DNA of 64,000 nt from Opitutaceae bacterium (GTDB taxonomy: Bacteria > Verrucomicrobiota > Verrucomicrobiia > Opitutales > Opitutaceae), in assembly GCA_030693515.1 (NCBI GenBank), contig JAUYAK010000069.1:1-64000 (forward strand). The letters run 5' to 3'. Positions 9,236 through 18,304 of this stretch are shown here, piece by piece. Position 1 is the first letter of the stretch. Each line of letters begins with the position of its first letter. The notes beneath the pieces were generated by a model. That model was given only the letters and a program-made list of their open reading frames with translations. It was not told where the DNA came from and did not search any database. Made by a program: the position numbers and the translations under genes.

Positions 9236-10927
9236 TTACCACGCGAGCGGAATTCCGCTCGCGATGAGCTGGGCTTGGTAGTCGGCGAGGAGTCCGGGCT
9301 TCGCGCGCACAGCGCGGGGCGGCTCCTTGCGGGTTTGGCAAAAGGCCGCGAGCTCGCCGACAGCCTCGCCGATGTTCCACTCCACGGGATGCAGGCGGTA
9401 GCAGCCGTTGGTGAGATGCGTGACGCCGAGATTTTTGCAGGCGGGCAGGAGGTTCTCGACGCGCCGCGGAATCAGCGCGCCGAGCGGGATCTGAAACGGC
9501 CGCGCGGGGAAATCGATGTAGTTGTCACCGCCGCTGCTCGGGTGGAGGTCGATGGCGTAGTGGCCGATGCCGACCGAGTCCGGGAACTGCTCCGCGGTGA
9601 CGGTGGCGGCCGGCTGGCCGGTGATTTTCGCGCGGGCCTCCGTGCCCACGTGATTCTCGGTCACGGTGAACTCGGCGCGGATGCGGCGGCTCTCGCGCAC
9701 GTAGGGATACTTGGCGAGGCCGTCCTCGGTGCCGACGATGTCGGGGCGAAGGCGCAGGCCTTTCCAGCCCGTGCCGCCGTCGGGCCGCGGGCATTCGGTC
9801 TGGAGCCAATAGAGCCACGACAGGCTGAGCTGCTTGGCGGCGGCGATGTGGCGCGCGGCCTCGTCGGGCGGGACCTCGCAGAGGTTGCCGAGCATGTAGT
9901 CATTCTGCGGCCAGTTCACGAGCGTGACATCGCCGCGGTAGGTGCCGGGAGCGAAGTTCGAGCGATCGACGATGCGGCGGTATTTGAAAAGCCCCGTGCC
10001 CTTCGCCGGATCAAAGCCGTAGTTGAAGGGCTTCAGGGTGCGCGGCTGAGAGTAGAAAAGGTCCAGCAGCTTGCCCGGCCAGGGCGGGTTGAGCTGCGGC
10101 ACATGGTCGCGCCAGAACATCCAGTCGCGCGGCCGCTCGATCGTGTGATCCTCGCCCGCGAGGTAATCCATCGCGAAGCAGCACGTGAACGCCTGGTGGT
10201 TGTGCGGCTGCGCCTCGACCGGGGCGCGCTCCTCGCCGGTGTCGCGGCGCGATTCGTAGCCGATGACATATTCCGTCTTCGTGAGCGGCAGAAGATCGCC
10301 GAACTCGGTGGCGTCGATGAAAAGTGGGGCGCGGAGCACAAGCTCGCCGCCAGTTTCAGCGTTGCGCACGAGGATGGCGTTGACGCGATCGGAGGTCACT
10401 TGGGCCGAGAGCGCCGTATGGCGCTGGAGAATCCGCACACGACCGCCGGCGACAAAGGGCGCGAGCATCTCCTCCAGCACGGCGAGCGCGACGCGCGGTT
10501 CGTGGCAGAGCTTCGAGACACTGCCGTTGCCGGGGTTGAGCAGCGGGTTCGCCCGCGCGGCGGCGGTGAGCGGGAAATTGCGCGCGTAGTAGTCGCGCAC
10601 GCGGCGGCGGAATTCCTGGTAGCTGCGCGTGGCGCCGGTGGTCTCGACGAGTGCGTTTTCGTCGGGCGGCACGGCCTGCGAGGTGAGCTGCCCGCCGATC
10701 CAGTCGGTCTCCTCGGTCATGATCACCGAGAGGCCGCGCCGCGCGGCCGCGAGCGCCGCGGCGCAGCCGCCGGTGCCGCCACCGATGATCACGAGGTCGG
10801 CGGCGAGTTCTTTGGCCGGTGCCGCGGGTCGCGGCGTGGATGCAGTCTGCGCGTGGAGGAGCGAGGGCGCGGCGAGGGTGGCGGAGGTGAGGAGGCCAGT
10901 TTGCTGGAGAAAAATGCGGCGGTTCAT
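9236..10927 (-). CDS. Exported FAD-dependent oxidoreductase, 563 aa
   Basis: The start ATG at 10927 gives MNRRIFLQQTGLLTSATLAAPSL, a Tat-like or Sec leader. The dinucleotide-binding loop is ADLVIIGGGTGG (GGGTGG at 49-54), followed by the FAD-contacting MTEETDWIGGQLT. It fits the FAD_oxidored (fumarate-reductase/thiazole-like) family common in Verrucomicrobia and Planctomycetes. Near the end, HPVEWNIGEAVGELAAFC is the usual second FAD contact. The substrate is not predictable; polysaccharide-locus neighbours suggest a sugar or sugar acid. It lies 73 bp downstream of the TonB receptor gene on the same strand, separated by a palindrome. Confidence 0.88.
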   Translation of the reverse strand: MNRRIFLQQTGLLTSATLAAPSLLHAQTASTPRPAAPAKELAADLVIIGGGTGGCAAALAAARRGLSVIMTEETDWIGGQLTSQAVPPDENALVETTGATRSYQEFRRRVRDYYARNFPLTAAARANPLLNPGNGSVSKLCHEPRVALAVLEEMLAPFVAGGRVRILQRHTALSAQVTSDRVNAILVRNAETGGELVLRAPLFIDATEFGDLLPLTKTEYVIGYESRRDTGEERAPVEAQPHNHQAFTCCFAMDYLAGEDHTIERPRDWMFWRDHVPQLNPPWPGKLLDLFYSQPRTLKPFNYGFDPAKGTGLFKYRRIVDRSNFAPGTYRGDVTLVNWPQNDYMLGNLCEVPPDEAARHIAAAKQLSLSWLYWLQTECPRPDGGTGWKGLRLRPDIVGTEDGLAKYPYVRESRRIRAEFTVTENHVGTEARAKITGQPAATVTAEQFPDSVGIGHYAIDLHPSSGGDNYIDFPARPFQIPLGALIPRRVENLLPACKNLGVTHLTNGCYRLHPVEWNIGEAVGELAAFCQTRKEPPRAVRAKPGLLADYQAQLIASGIPLAW

Positions 10928-10936
10928 GGGCGGGGT

Positions 10937-10996
10937 GGGCGGGCGCGTCCCTGCGCCCGCGTGGGGAGAAATGCGGGCACAGGGACGTGCCCGCCC
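10937..10996. repeat. GC-rich inverted repeat between the TonB receptor and FAD oxidoreductase genes
   Basis: Arms 10937-10960 and 10973-10996 pair with two mismatches. Each arm is itself nearly palindromic (GGGCGCGTCCCTGCGCCC and GGGCACAGGGACGTGCCC). The differences between arms keep the internal pairing of each arm, a pattern expected if the arms fold on themselves. Confidence 0.8.
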
Positions 10997-11000
10997 ATCT

Positions 11001-14000
11001 TCAATACGCGCCCTTCACCGCAAAGGTCCAGTTGCGGCCGACGAACTCGTTGCGCGTGAGCGCCGTCGGGCCCGAGGCAAAGCGCTGCATGTTCACATAG
11101 GGTGTATCGAGGATGTTGCGGGCGCTGACGGAGAGCGTGTAGCGGTTCGTGAGGCGCCAGCTGCCGCCGGCGTCGACGTTGGTGCGGTGGCGGCGGTAGG
11201 TGGTGCCGGCGATGTTGGTGTTCACGTCGTCGAGCCAGTTCCAGTTGCCGTAAATATTGAAGCGGCCGAGCGACCAATTGAGGCCGCCACTGGCGAGGTG
11301 CGGGGTGAGGTTGGCACGGGGCACCTCGGCATAGACTCGCGTGTAGCTGCCGCGCACGGAGAGGCGCCGGAAGGCTTGCCCGAGGAATGACAGGCTCTGG
11401 CTGTATTCGATCTCCATGCTGCGGATCTTGATCGTGCCGGTGCCGTTGGTCGTGGTGACGAACTCGTAGTTGGCGAGCTCGTCGTTGCCGGTGTAGCGCA
11501 AATTCCTGCGCGGTCTGGCGGTTGGTGATGAAGAGCCTCTTCACGGCGCGCTCCGTAGTCGTCACGGCAAGCAGGCCCACGGGCTCGAAATAGTAGGCCA
11601 GACGCGCGGCGTAGTTGTCGGAGGTCTCCGGAGTCAGGCCCGGGTTGGGGGCGGTGACGGTGGGCAGCGCGCCCGGGGAGTTGGGCGTGTCGTCAATGAG
11701 CCAGACGCCTGAGATGTTGACGTAGCCCGGGCGGCGGATGGTGGAGCTGTAGCCGAGGTGAAGGTCGAGGTTGCGGAGCACGCTGTATTTCAGCGAGGCG
11801 CTGGGAAACAGGTTCTCGTAGTCCGCCTTGCGGTGGATGCGGGGCCGCGAAAGGTATTGGTATTCGATGCCGGGGATCGTGGTGGCCACGCCGGCGGCGG
11901 TCAGCGCGAAGCCCGCCGCACGCACCTCGGCGGGCGAGCGAGGGTTGGCCTCGTTGGCATCGGTGTTCGTCTTTTCCCAGCGCACGCCGGCGCGGGCGGT
12001 GAGGCCGCGCGCGAGGCTGGCGGTGCCCATGAGGTAGCCGGCATCGATGCGCTCGTTGAAACGGCGGCGGCGCGCGACGTAGGATTGGTAGAAGTTGTCG
12101 CTGTTGGCGCCCCAGTTCTGCCGGAAGTCGCCGGGGCGGGCGGCGTAGAGTTCGCGGATGCCGCGCAAGTGGGGCATGAAGACATTGGCGCCCGAGACGG
12201 ACGCGATGGAGCCGTTGTTCATCCCGAGGTCGTATTCCCACGGCGAGCGCTGGTCGGCCCACGCGCCGGTGGTGACGGCCGCACCCCCGCCTGGCGCGTA
12301 GTCGAAGCGCTTGGCGAGCTGGTCGTCCTCGAATTTCTGAGCCTGATCGCGCAGCTTGAGGCCGCTTTTCCAGACGATGGGGCGCCACATGGAGGTCTTG
12401 AGGGTGGCGTTGATGTCGCCGCTGAGGAAGACCGTGCGGCCAAAGCGGCCGTCGTTCACGGTGACGGCGGGACTCGTGAAGCTGGAGCCGCGGGTGATGT
12501 CGTTGCCGGCGACCTGCGTGAACGACCAGTCGGCCGCCATTTCCGAGGAGCGCTGCGCGCGGAAGGTGATGCCGGTGGCCGTGGGCGAGTTCGTGTCGCG
12601 GATTGAGTTGCGGCGGCCGAGGGGGTCATACCAGCTCGTGGAATCGGTGTAGGCGAACTTGCCCTCGATGTCGAAGTTGCCGCGCTTGAACGCGACGCGC
12701 GGCAGCACGGTGAACGTCTCGCCCATCTTGGATACCGCGACCGGATTCACCTGCACCGTGCCGGCCGGGCCGGAGGTGAAGCTGAGCGTGGGACTCGTGC
12801 CGACGACGCCCGCGCGCGCGCCGGCATTGAAGATAACCGTGCGCTGCGGCGTCCAGAGATCGGCGTAGTTGTAGACGACGCCGACGCCGACGTTGAGCTC
12901 GTTGGAGATCTTGTAGTCGGAGGTGAGGGTCGTGGCGAAGCGCTTGTTGAAACGCGGCGCCCACTGGAAATTCAGCGTGGTCGGCACGAGCGGGCGCGAG
13001 TCAGTGGCGGTGGGCGTGGCGTTGTAGCCGAGGGCGGAGATGAGCGCCTCCTGGTAGACGTTGGACTCGCTGACGTTGAGCACGAGGCCGAGGCGCTTGT
13101 TGAGAAACACATCCGAATACTCGATGATCCCGCCCGGCCGTAGCTTGTAGGTGCGCTTGTCCTCATCCGGCCCGAGTGAGCGGCCGAGGTTGAATGCGCT
13201 GCTGTGCGCGGCGAGGGTGGTCTGCCAGGAGACGCGGCGGCCCGCGCGGTCAAACGCGCGCTTCGTGCGCAGGTTGATCGTGCCGGCGGGGGCGTTGGCC
13301 TCCATGTCGGCGCTGATGGTCTTGTTGACCTCGATCGATTCCATCGAATTGAGTGAGGCCATCTCCATCGTGAAGGAGCGCGCGGCGCCGGAGCCGCTGT
13401 TGTTGGCATCGACGCTCGCGAGCGAGACGCCGTCCATCGTGACCGAGGTGTATTCGGCGGGCAGCCCGCCGAGGCTCACGGTGCGCACCTCGCCGTAGTT
13501 GAGGTTGAGCTCGACGCCGGGCAGGTGGCGGAGGAACTCGCCGATGTTGCCCTCGGCGTTGTCGCCGAAAGCATCGGACGCGACGGTGTTGGTCACGTTC
13601 ATGTTGCGCCGCTGGTCCATGATGGCCTTGGCGCTGCCCTCGCGCTCGGAGGAGACGGTGAAGGCGTCGAGCTTCACCGTGCTGCCATCGGCGGCGACGG
13701 CCTGCAGTGTGCTCACGAGATCGAAATTTTTCGTGGCGACGCCGCCGGCCGGCACCTCGACGACCGCGGTCATGGTGCGGTAGCCGGTGTAGGTGACCTC
13801 GAGGGTGACGCGGCCCGGCGCGACCGGGGCAAGGCGGAACACGCCCTCATCCTCCGAGACGGCGCTCTCGCCGGTCTCGACGAGGCGGACGTGGGCGTTG
13901 CGCAGGTATTCGCCGTTCGCGGGATTCAAGACGCGGCCGGTGATGGCGCCGGTCGCGGGCTGGGCGTGGCCCGGCGTGACTGCGAGCACGATGAAAGCGA

Positions 14001-14028
14001 GGATGAGACGCACGAGAGGATTTTTCAT
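11001..14028 (-). CDS. TonB-dependent receptor with a frameshift near the C-terminus
   Basis: This outer-membrane receptor begins MKNPLVRLILAFIVLAVTPGHA at the ATG at 14028. A carboxypeptidase-regulatory-like beta-sandwich follows (TGAITGRVLNPANGEYLRNAHV), then a plug domain (SDAFGDNAEGNIGEFLRHLPGVE, MDGVSLAS, APAGTINLRTK) and a 22-strand-type barrel. The frame breaks at about 11502: upstream it reads NRQTAQEF, and the matching continuation RYTGNDELANYEFV is in another frame down to the terminal WTFAVKGAY at 11001. Removing one A from the AAA at 11500-11502 joins them as a 1008-residue protein. As given, translation runs on to 10924 with nonsense. It faces the repeat lipoprotein gene divergently. 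Confidence 0.9.
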
Positions 14029-14189
14029 GGGGATCGGCTGGGGTGGGGACGGGGCCGCTGAACAGGCGACGAGTGAGTCCACCCACACGGCACGAGGTCA
14101 AGCAGGCGTTGCGCGGACGGTGCAGTGGGCGACGCCGCGAAGCGGCTCCGCGGGTTGCGCTGAAGGGCTGAACGCGATTGCGTGCGGCC

Positions 14190-15515
14190 ATGCAACGGCA
14201 TGCATCCCGCGCCCGGCTCCTCCCGGCGATCGTTTTATTGGCGAGTCTGTGCGGCTGCGCGCTGCCCGACCGTAATCCGCCGGCGCGCGTGCCGGTGATG
14301 CCGACCGTGGGTATGCCCTCGACTGCGCCGCGCGCGGATGAGCGCGAGCAATTGGCCGGGCTGATCGCCCTCGTGCGGGCCGACCGTGTGACGGCGGCGA
14401 TGGATGCATTGACCACCACGCGCGATCCGGCGGTGCGTGCAAAACTCGGCGCGGCGCTCGTCGCCGCGCTTGCCGATGAACCGCCGGAGCGGCTCGCGGC
14501 GGTCGCGGTGGCGCTGCCGGCCAACGCCAGCCAGGGCGCGGCCCTCGATCTCGCGGGCCGCGCCTATGCGCGCCGTGATCCCGCAGCCGCCGTGCGATGG
14601 GCTCTGGCGCTGCCCGATGCGGCCCTGGTGGCGCCAGCGGGCCGGGCCGCGATCGCGCAGTGGGCCGAGACGGATGCGCGCGTCGCGGCGGAGCATCTGG
14701 TGGCCCTGCCCGAAGGCGCGGCGCGCGAAGAGCTGCTGGCCTTTGCCGTGAGCGCATGGGCACGGCGCGACGCCGAGCAGGCGCTCGCGTGGAGCCGCGC
14801 GACGAGCGATGCTGTGCGCCGTGAACGGCTGGTGCTCGCGGTCGGTTTCACACTCGCGCAGACGAGGCCGCAGCGGGCCGTCGAGCTGGCGGAGTCGCTG
14901 CCCCAAGGCCGCGATCGATTGCTGCTTTTTTCCGCGGCGGCGCAGACGTGGGTGGCGGGCGATCGGCCGGCTGCGCTCGACTGGGCGGGCCGCCTGCGCG
15001 AAGGCGCGGAGCGCGACGCGGCGTTTGCCGGCATCGAGACCGGCCTCGGCGTGCCGTCCACGCGACGCCGTGGCGGCGCGCCGGGCCAGCGCAGCATCCG
15101 CGCCCGCGGCCTGGGCGGGGGCGGACCGGCGGGGATCGAGGAGCTACCGGGCTTCGACGCCTGGCTGGCCACGCAACCGGCCGCCCGCGATCGCGAGGAA
15201 GCGTTGATCGAATTTGTGCGCCAGCGCGGCGCGCTCGACACGGGGGCGATCGGGCAGGGGCTCGCCGCACTGCCCCCCAGTCCTGCCCGCGACCGGGCCC
15301 TGGCGATCTACCTTGAGGGCCGGCTTGGCGCTTCGCCCGCGGACGCGGCCGCCTGGCTCCGCTCGCTGCCGCGCTCAGATGTAAACGATGGCATGGTTGA
15401 GCAAGTCGCCCGCCGCTGGCTTCTCAGCAATCCCGAGGTCGCCGAGACGTGGCTGCGCGAGACGCCGATCCCGGATTACCTGAAGGATCGGATCCTGCGC
15501 GAGGCCGGGCGGTGA
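14190..15515 (+). CDS. Predicted lipoprotein with tandem helical repeats, 441 aa
   Basis: The start ATG at 14190 (an in-frame TTG lies four codons upstream) gives a signal sequence ending LLASLCGC, a plausible lipobox with Cys23 as the lipidated residue. The rest is alanine-rich helical repeats with recurring units such as AYARRDPAAAVRWALALP, AVSAWARRDAEQALAWS and AAQTWVAGDRPAALDWAG. The W-x-x-x-DP-x-x-A-x-x-W pattern is common in Verrucomicrobia proteins of unknown role. No catalytic residues are evident, so a binding or scaffold function at the envelope is likely. A basic, glycine-rich stretch at about residues 290-315 interrupts the repeats. It converges on hflX with a 1-bp gap. Confidence 0.72.
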   Translation: MQRHASRARLLPAIVLLASLCGCALPDRNPPARVPVMPTVGMPSTAPRADEREQLAGLIALVRADRVTAAMDALTTTRDPAVRAKLGAALVAALADEPPERLAAVAVALPANASQGAALDLAGRAYARRDPAAAVRWALALPDAALVAPAGRAAIAQWAETDARVAAEHLVALPEGAAREELLAFAVSAWARRDAEQALAWSRATSDAVRRERLVLAVGFTLAQTRPQRAVELAESLPQGRDRLLLFSAAAQTWVAGDRPAALDWAGRLREGAERDAAFAGIETGLGVPSTRRRGGAPGQRSIRARGLGGGGPAGIEELPGFDAWLATQPAARDREEALIEFVRQRGALDTGAIGQGLAALPPSPARDRALAIYLEGRLGASPADAAAWLRSLPRSDVNDGMVEQVARRWLLSNPEVAETWLRETPIPDYLKDRILREAGR

Positions 15516-15516
15516 T

Positions 15517-16791
15517 TCACTTCACCACAAACGGCGCGAAGAACGCCGCCTGCGTGGGCGGGTAGCGGCCGATCAAGCGCACGGCGTCGTCGAGCTGCTC
15601 CTCGCTCTGCACGTGGCCGGTGGCGTGGAGCCGCGCGATCACATCGTAGCGGGTGTGGGGCACGAGCAGCTCCGTCACGGCATGGGCCTCGGCGATCAGC
15701 TCGAGGCAGCGGGCCTCGAGGCCATCGAGCCCCTCGCGCGTGAGCGCGCTCACAAACAGCGCGTCGGGCGCGAGGCGGCGTGCGCTGCGGCGCATCGCGG
15801 CATCGGCGGCGTCGGTCTTGTTGAAGACGGTGATCATCGTCTGGTCCCCTGCGCCCAGCTCGGCGAGGACGGCGAGCGTGGTCGCGTGGTGTTGCTCGAC
15901 GTTGGGGTTCGTGACGTCGAGCACGTGGACGAGGAAATCCGCGACGATGACTTCCTCAAGCGTGGCCTTGAACGCCTCGACGAGCCCGTGCGGCAGGCGG
16001 CGGATGAAGCCGACGGTGTCGGTGACGAGCACCTTCTGGTTGCCGCGCAGCACGAGCTGGCGCGTGGTGGGGTCGAGGGTGGCGAAGAGCTTGTCGGCGG
16101 CCATGACGCGGGCGCCGGTGAGCGAGTTGAGGAGGGTGGACTTGCCGGCGTTGGTGTAGCCGACGATGGCGCAGGTGGGCACGGGCACGCGCTGGCGCTT
16201 GGTGCGCTGCACGCTGCGCTGCGAGACGACTTTTTTCAGCTCGGCCTTGAGGTGCGTGATGCGGTCGCGGACGGTGCGGCGATCGTTTTCGAGCTGGGTT
16301 TCGCCCTCGCCGCCCATGGCGCCCTTGCCGCGCTGGCGGCTGAGGTGGGTCCAGGCGCGCGTGAGGCGCGGCAGCGAATACTCCATGCGCGCGAGCGCGA
16401 CCTGGAGCGTGGCCTCGCGGGTGTGGGCGCGGTCGGAGAAAATTTCGAGGATGACCTCCTGCCGGTCGATCACGGCGAGGCCGGACAGTTCCTCCCAGTT
16501 GCGCTGCTGCGCGGGCGACAGCGCCTCGTCGAACACGATCACATCGGCGCCCTCCGCCTTCGCGAGATCGACGATCTCCTGGGCCTTGCCGGTGCCGAGG
16601 AGCAGCGCGGGCGTGGCGCGGCGCAGGTTGACGAGTTCGGTGCGCGCGACGGTGATGCGCAGGTTCGCAACGAGCTCCTGCAACTCGCCGAGCAGCTCGG
16701 CGGCCTCGCCCTCCTTCATGTCGGCGGTCTGCACGCCCACGAGGAAGGCGCGCTCAAGCTTAGCGGGTTTGTCGGTCAGGAAGTCGGCCAT
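15517..16791 (-). CDS. hflX: GTPase HflX, 424 aa
   Basis: HflX is a ribosome-associated GTPase that rescues or splits stalled and heat-stressed ribosomes. The protein begins MADFLTDKPAKLERAFLVGV at 16791. It has the N-terminal HflX domain (ALLLGTGKAQEI, FDEALSPAQQRN), the linker GAMGGEGETQLENDRR, Walker A GYTNAGKST at 211-218, the G3 motif DTVGFI and the G4 motif NKTD. Length is typical. It is convergent with the repeat lipoprotein and divergent from the SEC-C protein gene, so it is probably a single-gene unit. Confidence 0.96.
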   Translation of the reverse strand: MADFLTDKPAKLERAFLVGVQTADMKEGEAAELLGELQELVANLRITVARTELVNLRRATPALLLGTGKAQEIVDLAKAEGADVIVFDEALSPAQQRNWEELSGLAVIDRQEVILEIFSDRAHTREATLQVALARMEYSLPRLTRAWTHLSRQRGKGAMGGEGETQLENDRRTVRDRITHLKAELKKVVSQRSVQRTKRQRVPVPTCAIVGYTNAGKSTLLNSLTGARVMAADKLFATLDPTTRQLVLRGNQKVLVTDTVGFIRRLPHGLVEAFKATLEEVIVADFLVHVLDVTNPNVEQHHATTLAVLAELGAGDQTMITVFNKTDAADAAMRRSARRLAPDALFVSALTREGLDGLEARCLELIAEAHAVTELLVPHTRYDVIARLHATGHVQSEEQLDDAVRLIGRYPPTQAAFFAPFVVK

Positions 16792-16894
16792 GGGTAAAGT
16801 AAGCTGCGAGCAGTGGCAGGGTTTGTCGAAAACGCAGGGATGATTTTTAGAAAAGGAGAGTTTACCCGGCGGGCCGGTGCAGTCTCATCGCCTC

Positions 16895-18031
16895 ATGCCA
16901 GTGCAACCAAATGTGACCACCGTGGAACTAAGGACGGATCAGCAGTTCGGGCCCTACGCCAATGTCGCGCCGGAGCTGGCGGATGACGTGGCCGGGTTTT
17001 TCGAGGAGCTGGGCGACGAATGCGCGCTGGATTTCGCGGGCGCCGAACGTGTCCGCGAAGCTGACCGGTGCACGGTGATCTTCCCGGGCCGGCAGACGGA
17101 AGTGCGAGCGCGACTGGCGGATCATGGGGTGAAAGTGCTGCCCGGGCCGGACACGACGCCCGCGGATCTGCGCTACAGCGGGCCGATGGTGGCGTTGCTG
17201 GAGCGGGGTGACCCGAGTGAGGAAGAGGGAGGGGAGATGCGGCAAGCCTGGGCGCCCGAGCACATCCCGGAGTTGATCCGCATGGCGACCGACGAAGCCC
17301 TGCTCCTTGGTCCGTCGAACTCGCTGGTCGTCTGGGCCCCGCTCCACGCGATGCAGGCGCTCGGGGATTTGGCGGCGGAAGAGGCGGTTGGTCCTTTGGC
17401 GGGCTTGTGGCGGCGACCGTGGATTGAGGATGACGACTATGTGTCTGACGCCGTCGCGTCGGCGCTCGGGCGTATCGGACCGGCTGCGCTGGCCGTGGCA
17501 TCGCAAGCGCTCTGCGAGATCAGTCTGGGCAATTTTGCGCGCCACGGAGCGAAGGATGCGCTGGTCGGGATTGGCCGGCGACACCCGGCCGCGCGTGCCG
17601 AATGTGTGGCGGCGATTGCGGCGGTGCTGGCGCGGCCGGAGGTCAACGACGGTTTCACCAACGCCGTGTTGGTTTCCGGTCTCCTCGACTTGAAAGCGGT
17701 CGAGGCCGCGGAGGTGATCGAGCGGGCCTTTCGCGACGGACGGGTGGATGAGTCCATCTGCGGCGATTGGGAGGATGCGCAGATCGAACTCGGGTTGAAA
17801 ACGCGGCGAGAGCATCCGCCGAAGCCGAACCAACTGATGGAAATGGGCCGTCAAATGCGCGAGGCCATGGGGCTCCGCCCGCTCGACGAGTATGGAACCG
17901 TGGAGTCCGATGGATGGCGGGGGCCACCGGAGTCTCCATCGCTGCCGGTGCGCGCCGCGCCCAAGGTGGGTCGCAACGAGCCCTGCCCCTGCGGGAGCGG
18001 GAAAAAGTTTAAAAAGTGCTGCGGGAAGTGA
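16895..18031 (+). CDS. HEAT-like protein with a C-terminal SEC-C zinc motif, 378 aa
   Basis: The last 20 residues form a SEC-C zinc-binding motif (CPCGSGKKFKKCCGK), as in SecA tails and many proteins of unknown function. The body has acidic helical segments resembling HEAT repeats (PLHAMQALGDLAAEEAVGPLAGL, VSDAVASALGRIGPAALAVASQAL). This architecture resembles DUF1186-type proteins. The ATG at 16895 is chosen; a GTG at 16877 is in frame, and the nearest purine-rich site (GGAG at about 16854) is far from both. A specific function cannot be assigned. It diverges from hflX. Confidence 0.7.
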   Translation: MPVQPNVTTVELRTDQQFGPYANVAPELADDVAGFFEELGDECALDFAGAERVREADRCTVIFPGRQTEVRARLADHGVKVLPGPDTTPADLRYSGPMVALLERGDPSEEEGGEMRQAWAPEHIPELIRMATDEALLLGPSNSLVVWAPLHAMQALGDLAAEEAVGPLAGLWRRPWIEDDDYVSDAVASALGRIGPAALAVASQALCEISLGNFARHGAKDALVGIGRRHPAARAECVAAIAAVLARPEVNDGFTNAVLVSGLLDLKAVEAAEVIERAFRDGRVDESICGDWEDAQIELGLKTRREHPPKPNQLMEMGRQMREAMGLRPLDEYGTVESDGWRGPPESPSLPVRAAPKVGRNEPCPCGSGKKFKKCCGK

Positions 18032-18090
18032 GAGGTTGGCCGAAAAACGTGCCGCAGTCCTTGCGTCCCTTTGCCAGCAGGCGAGTGCCG

Positions 18091-18304
18091 CGTGGCGGCG
18101 GGCGTCCCGGCCCGCCGAGGTTTGACGAAAGTCCTGATACCCACGTCCCTCAGCTTCTGGACCGTAGGGTTTCCGCTGGTCGGAGACCGTCGCGGTTATG
18201 ATCTGCGCCGCGCGACGGCTGGCGACGAGCGCCAGCCCTACAAAAGTCCAAAGGCAAACGGCGATGGGTATGAGCCGGCGGGCCGGGGGGACGCCCACCG
18301 CTAC
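18091..18304. repeat. Nested pair of inverted repeats between the SEC-C and histidine kinase genes
   Basis: The 269-bp gap is mostly repeat. The outer arms (18091-18117 and 18276-18304) pair imperfectly: one carries GGCGGGCGTCCCGGCCCGCC and the other is its near-complement ending CCGCTAC. Inside is a second pair, 18164-18241, that starts GTAGGG and ends CCCTAC with diverged middles. The TAG stop of the histidine kinase (18301-18303, minus strand) lies within the right outer arm. No other gene or promoter signal was recognised in this gap. Confidence 0.6.

Noticed and set aside
9164-11059. A genuine fusion of the isomerase with a 631-residue C-terminal domain
   Set aside because: The extension runs antisense through a well-supported FAD oxidoreductase gene, has no domain character, and begins exactly at a damaged stop in a repeat arm.
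14029-14189. Palindrome or RNA element between the TonB receptor and the repeat lipoprotein
   Set aside because: Read on both strands, this 161-bp divergent gap shows only short GC-rich matches and no stable stem.
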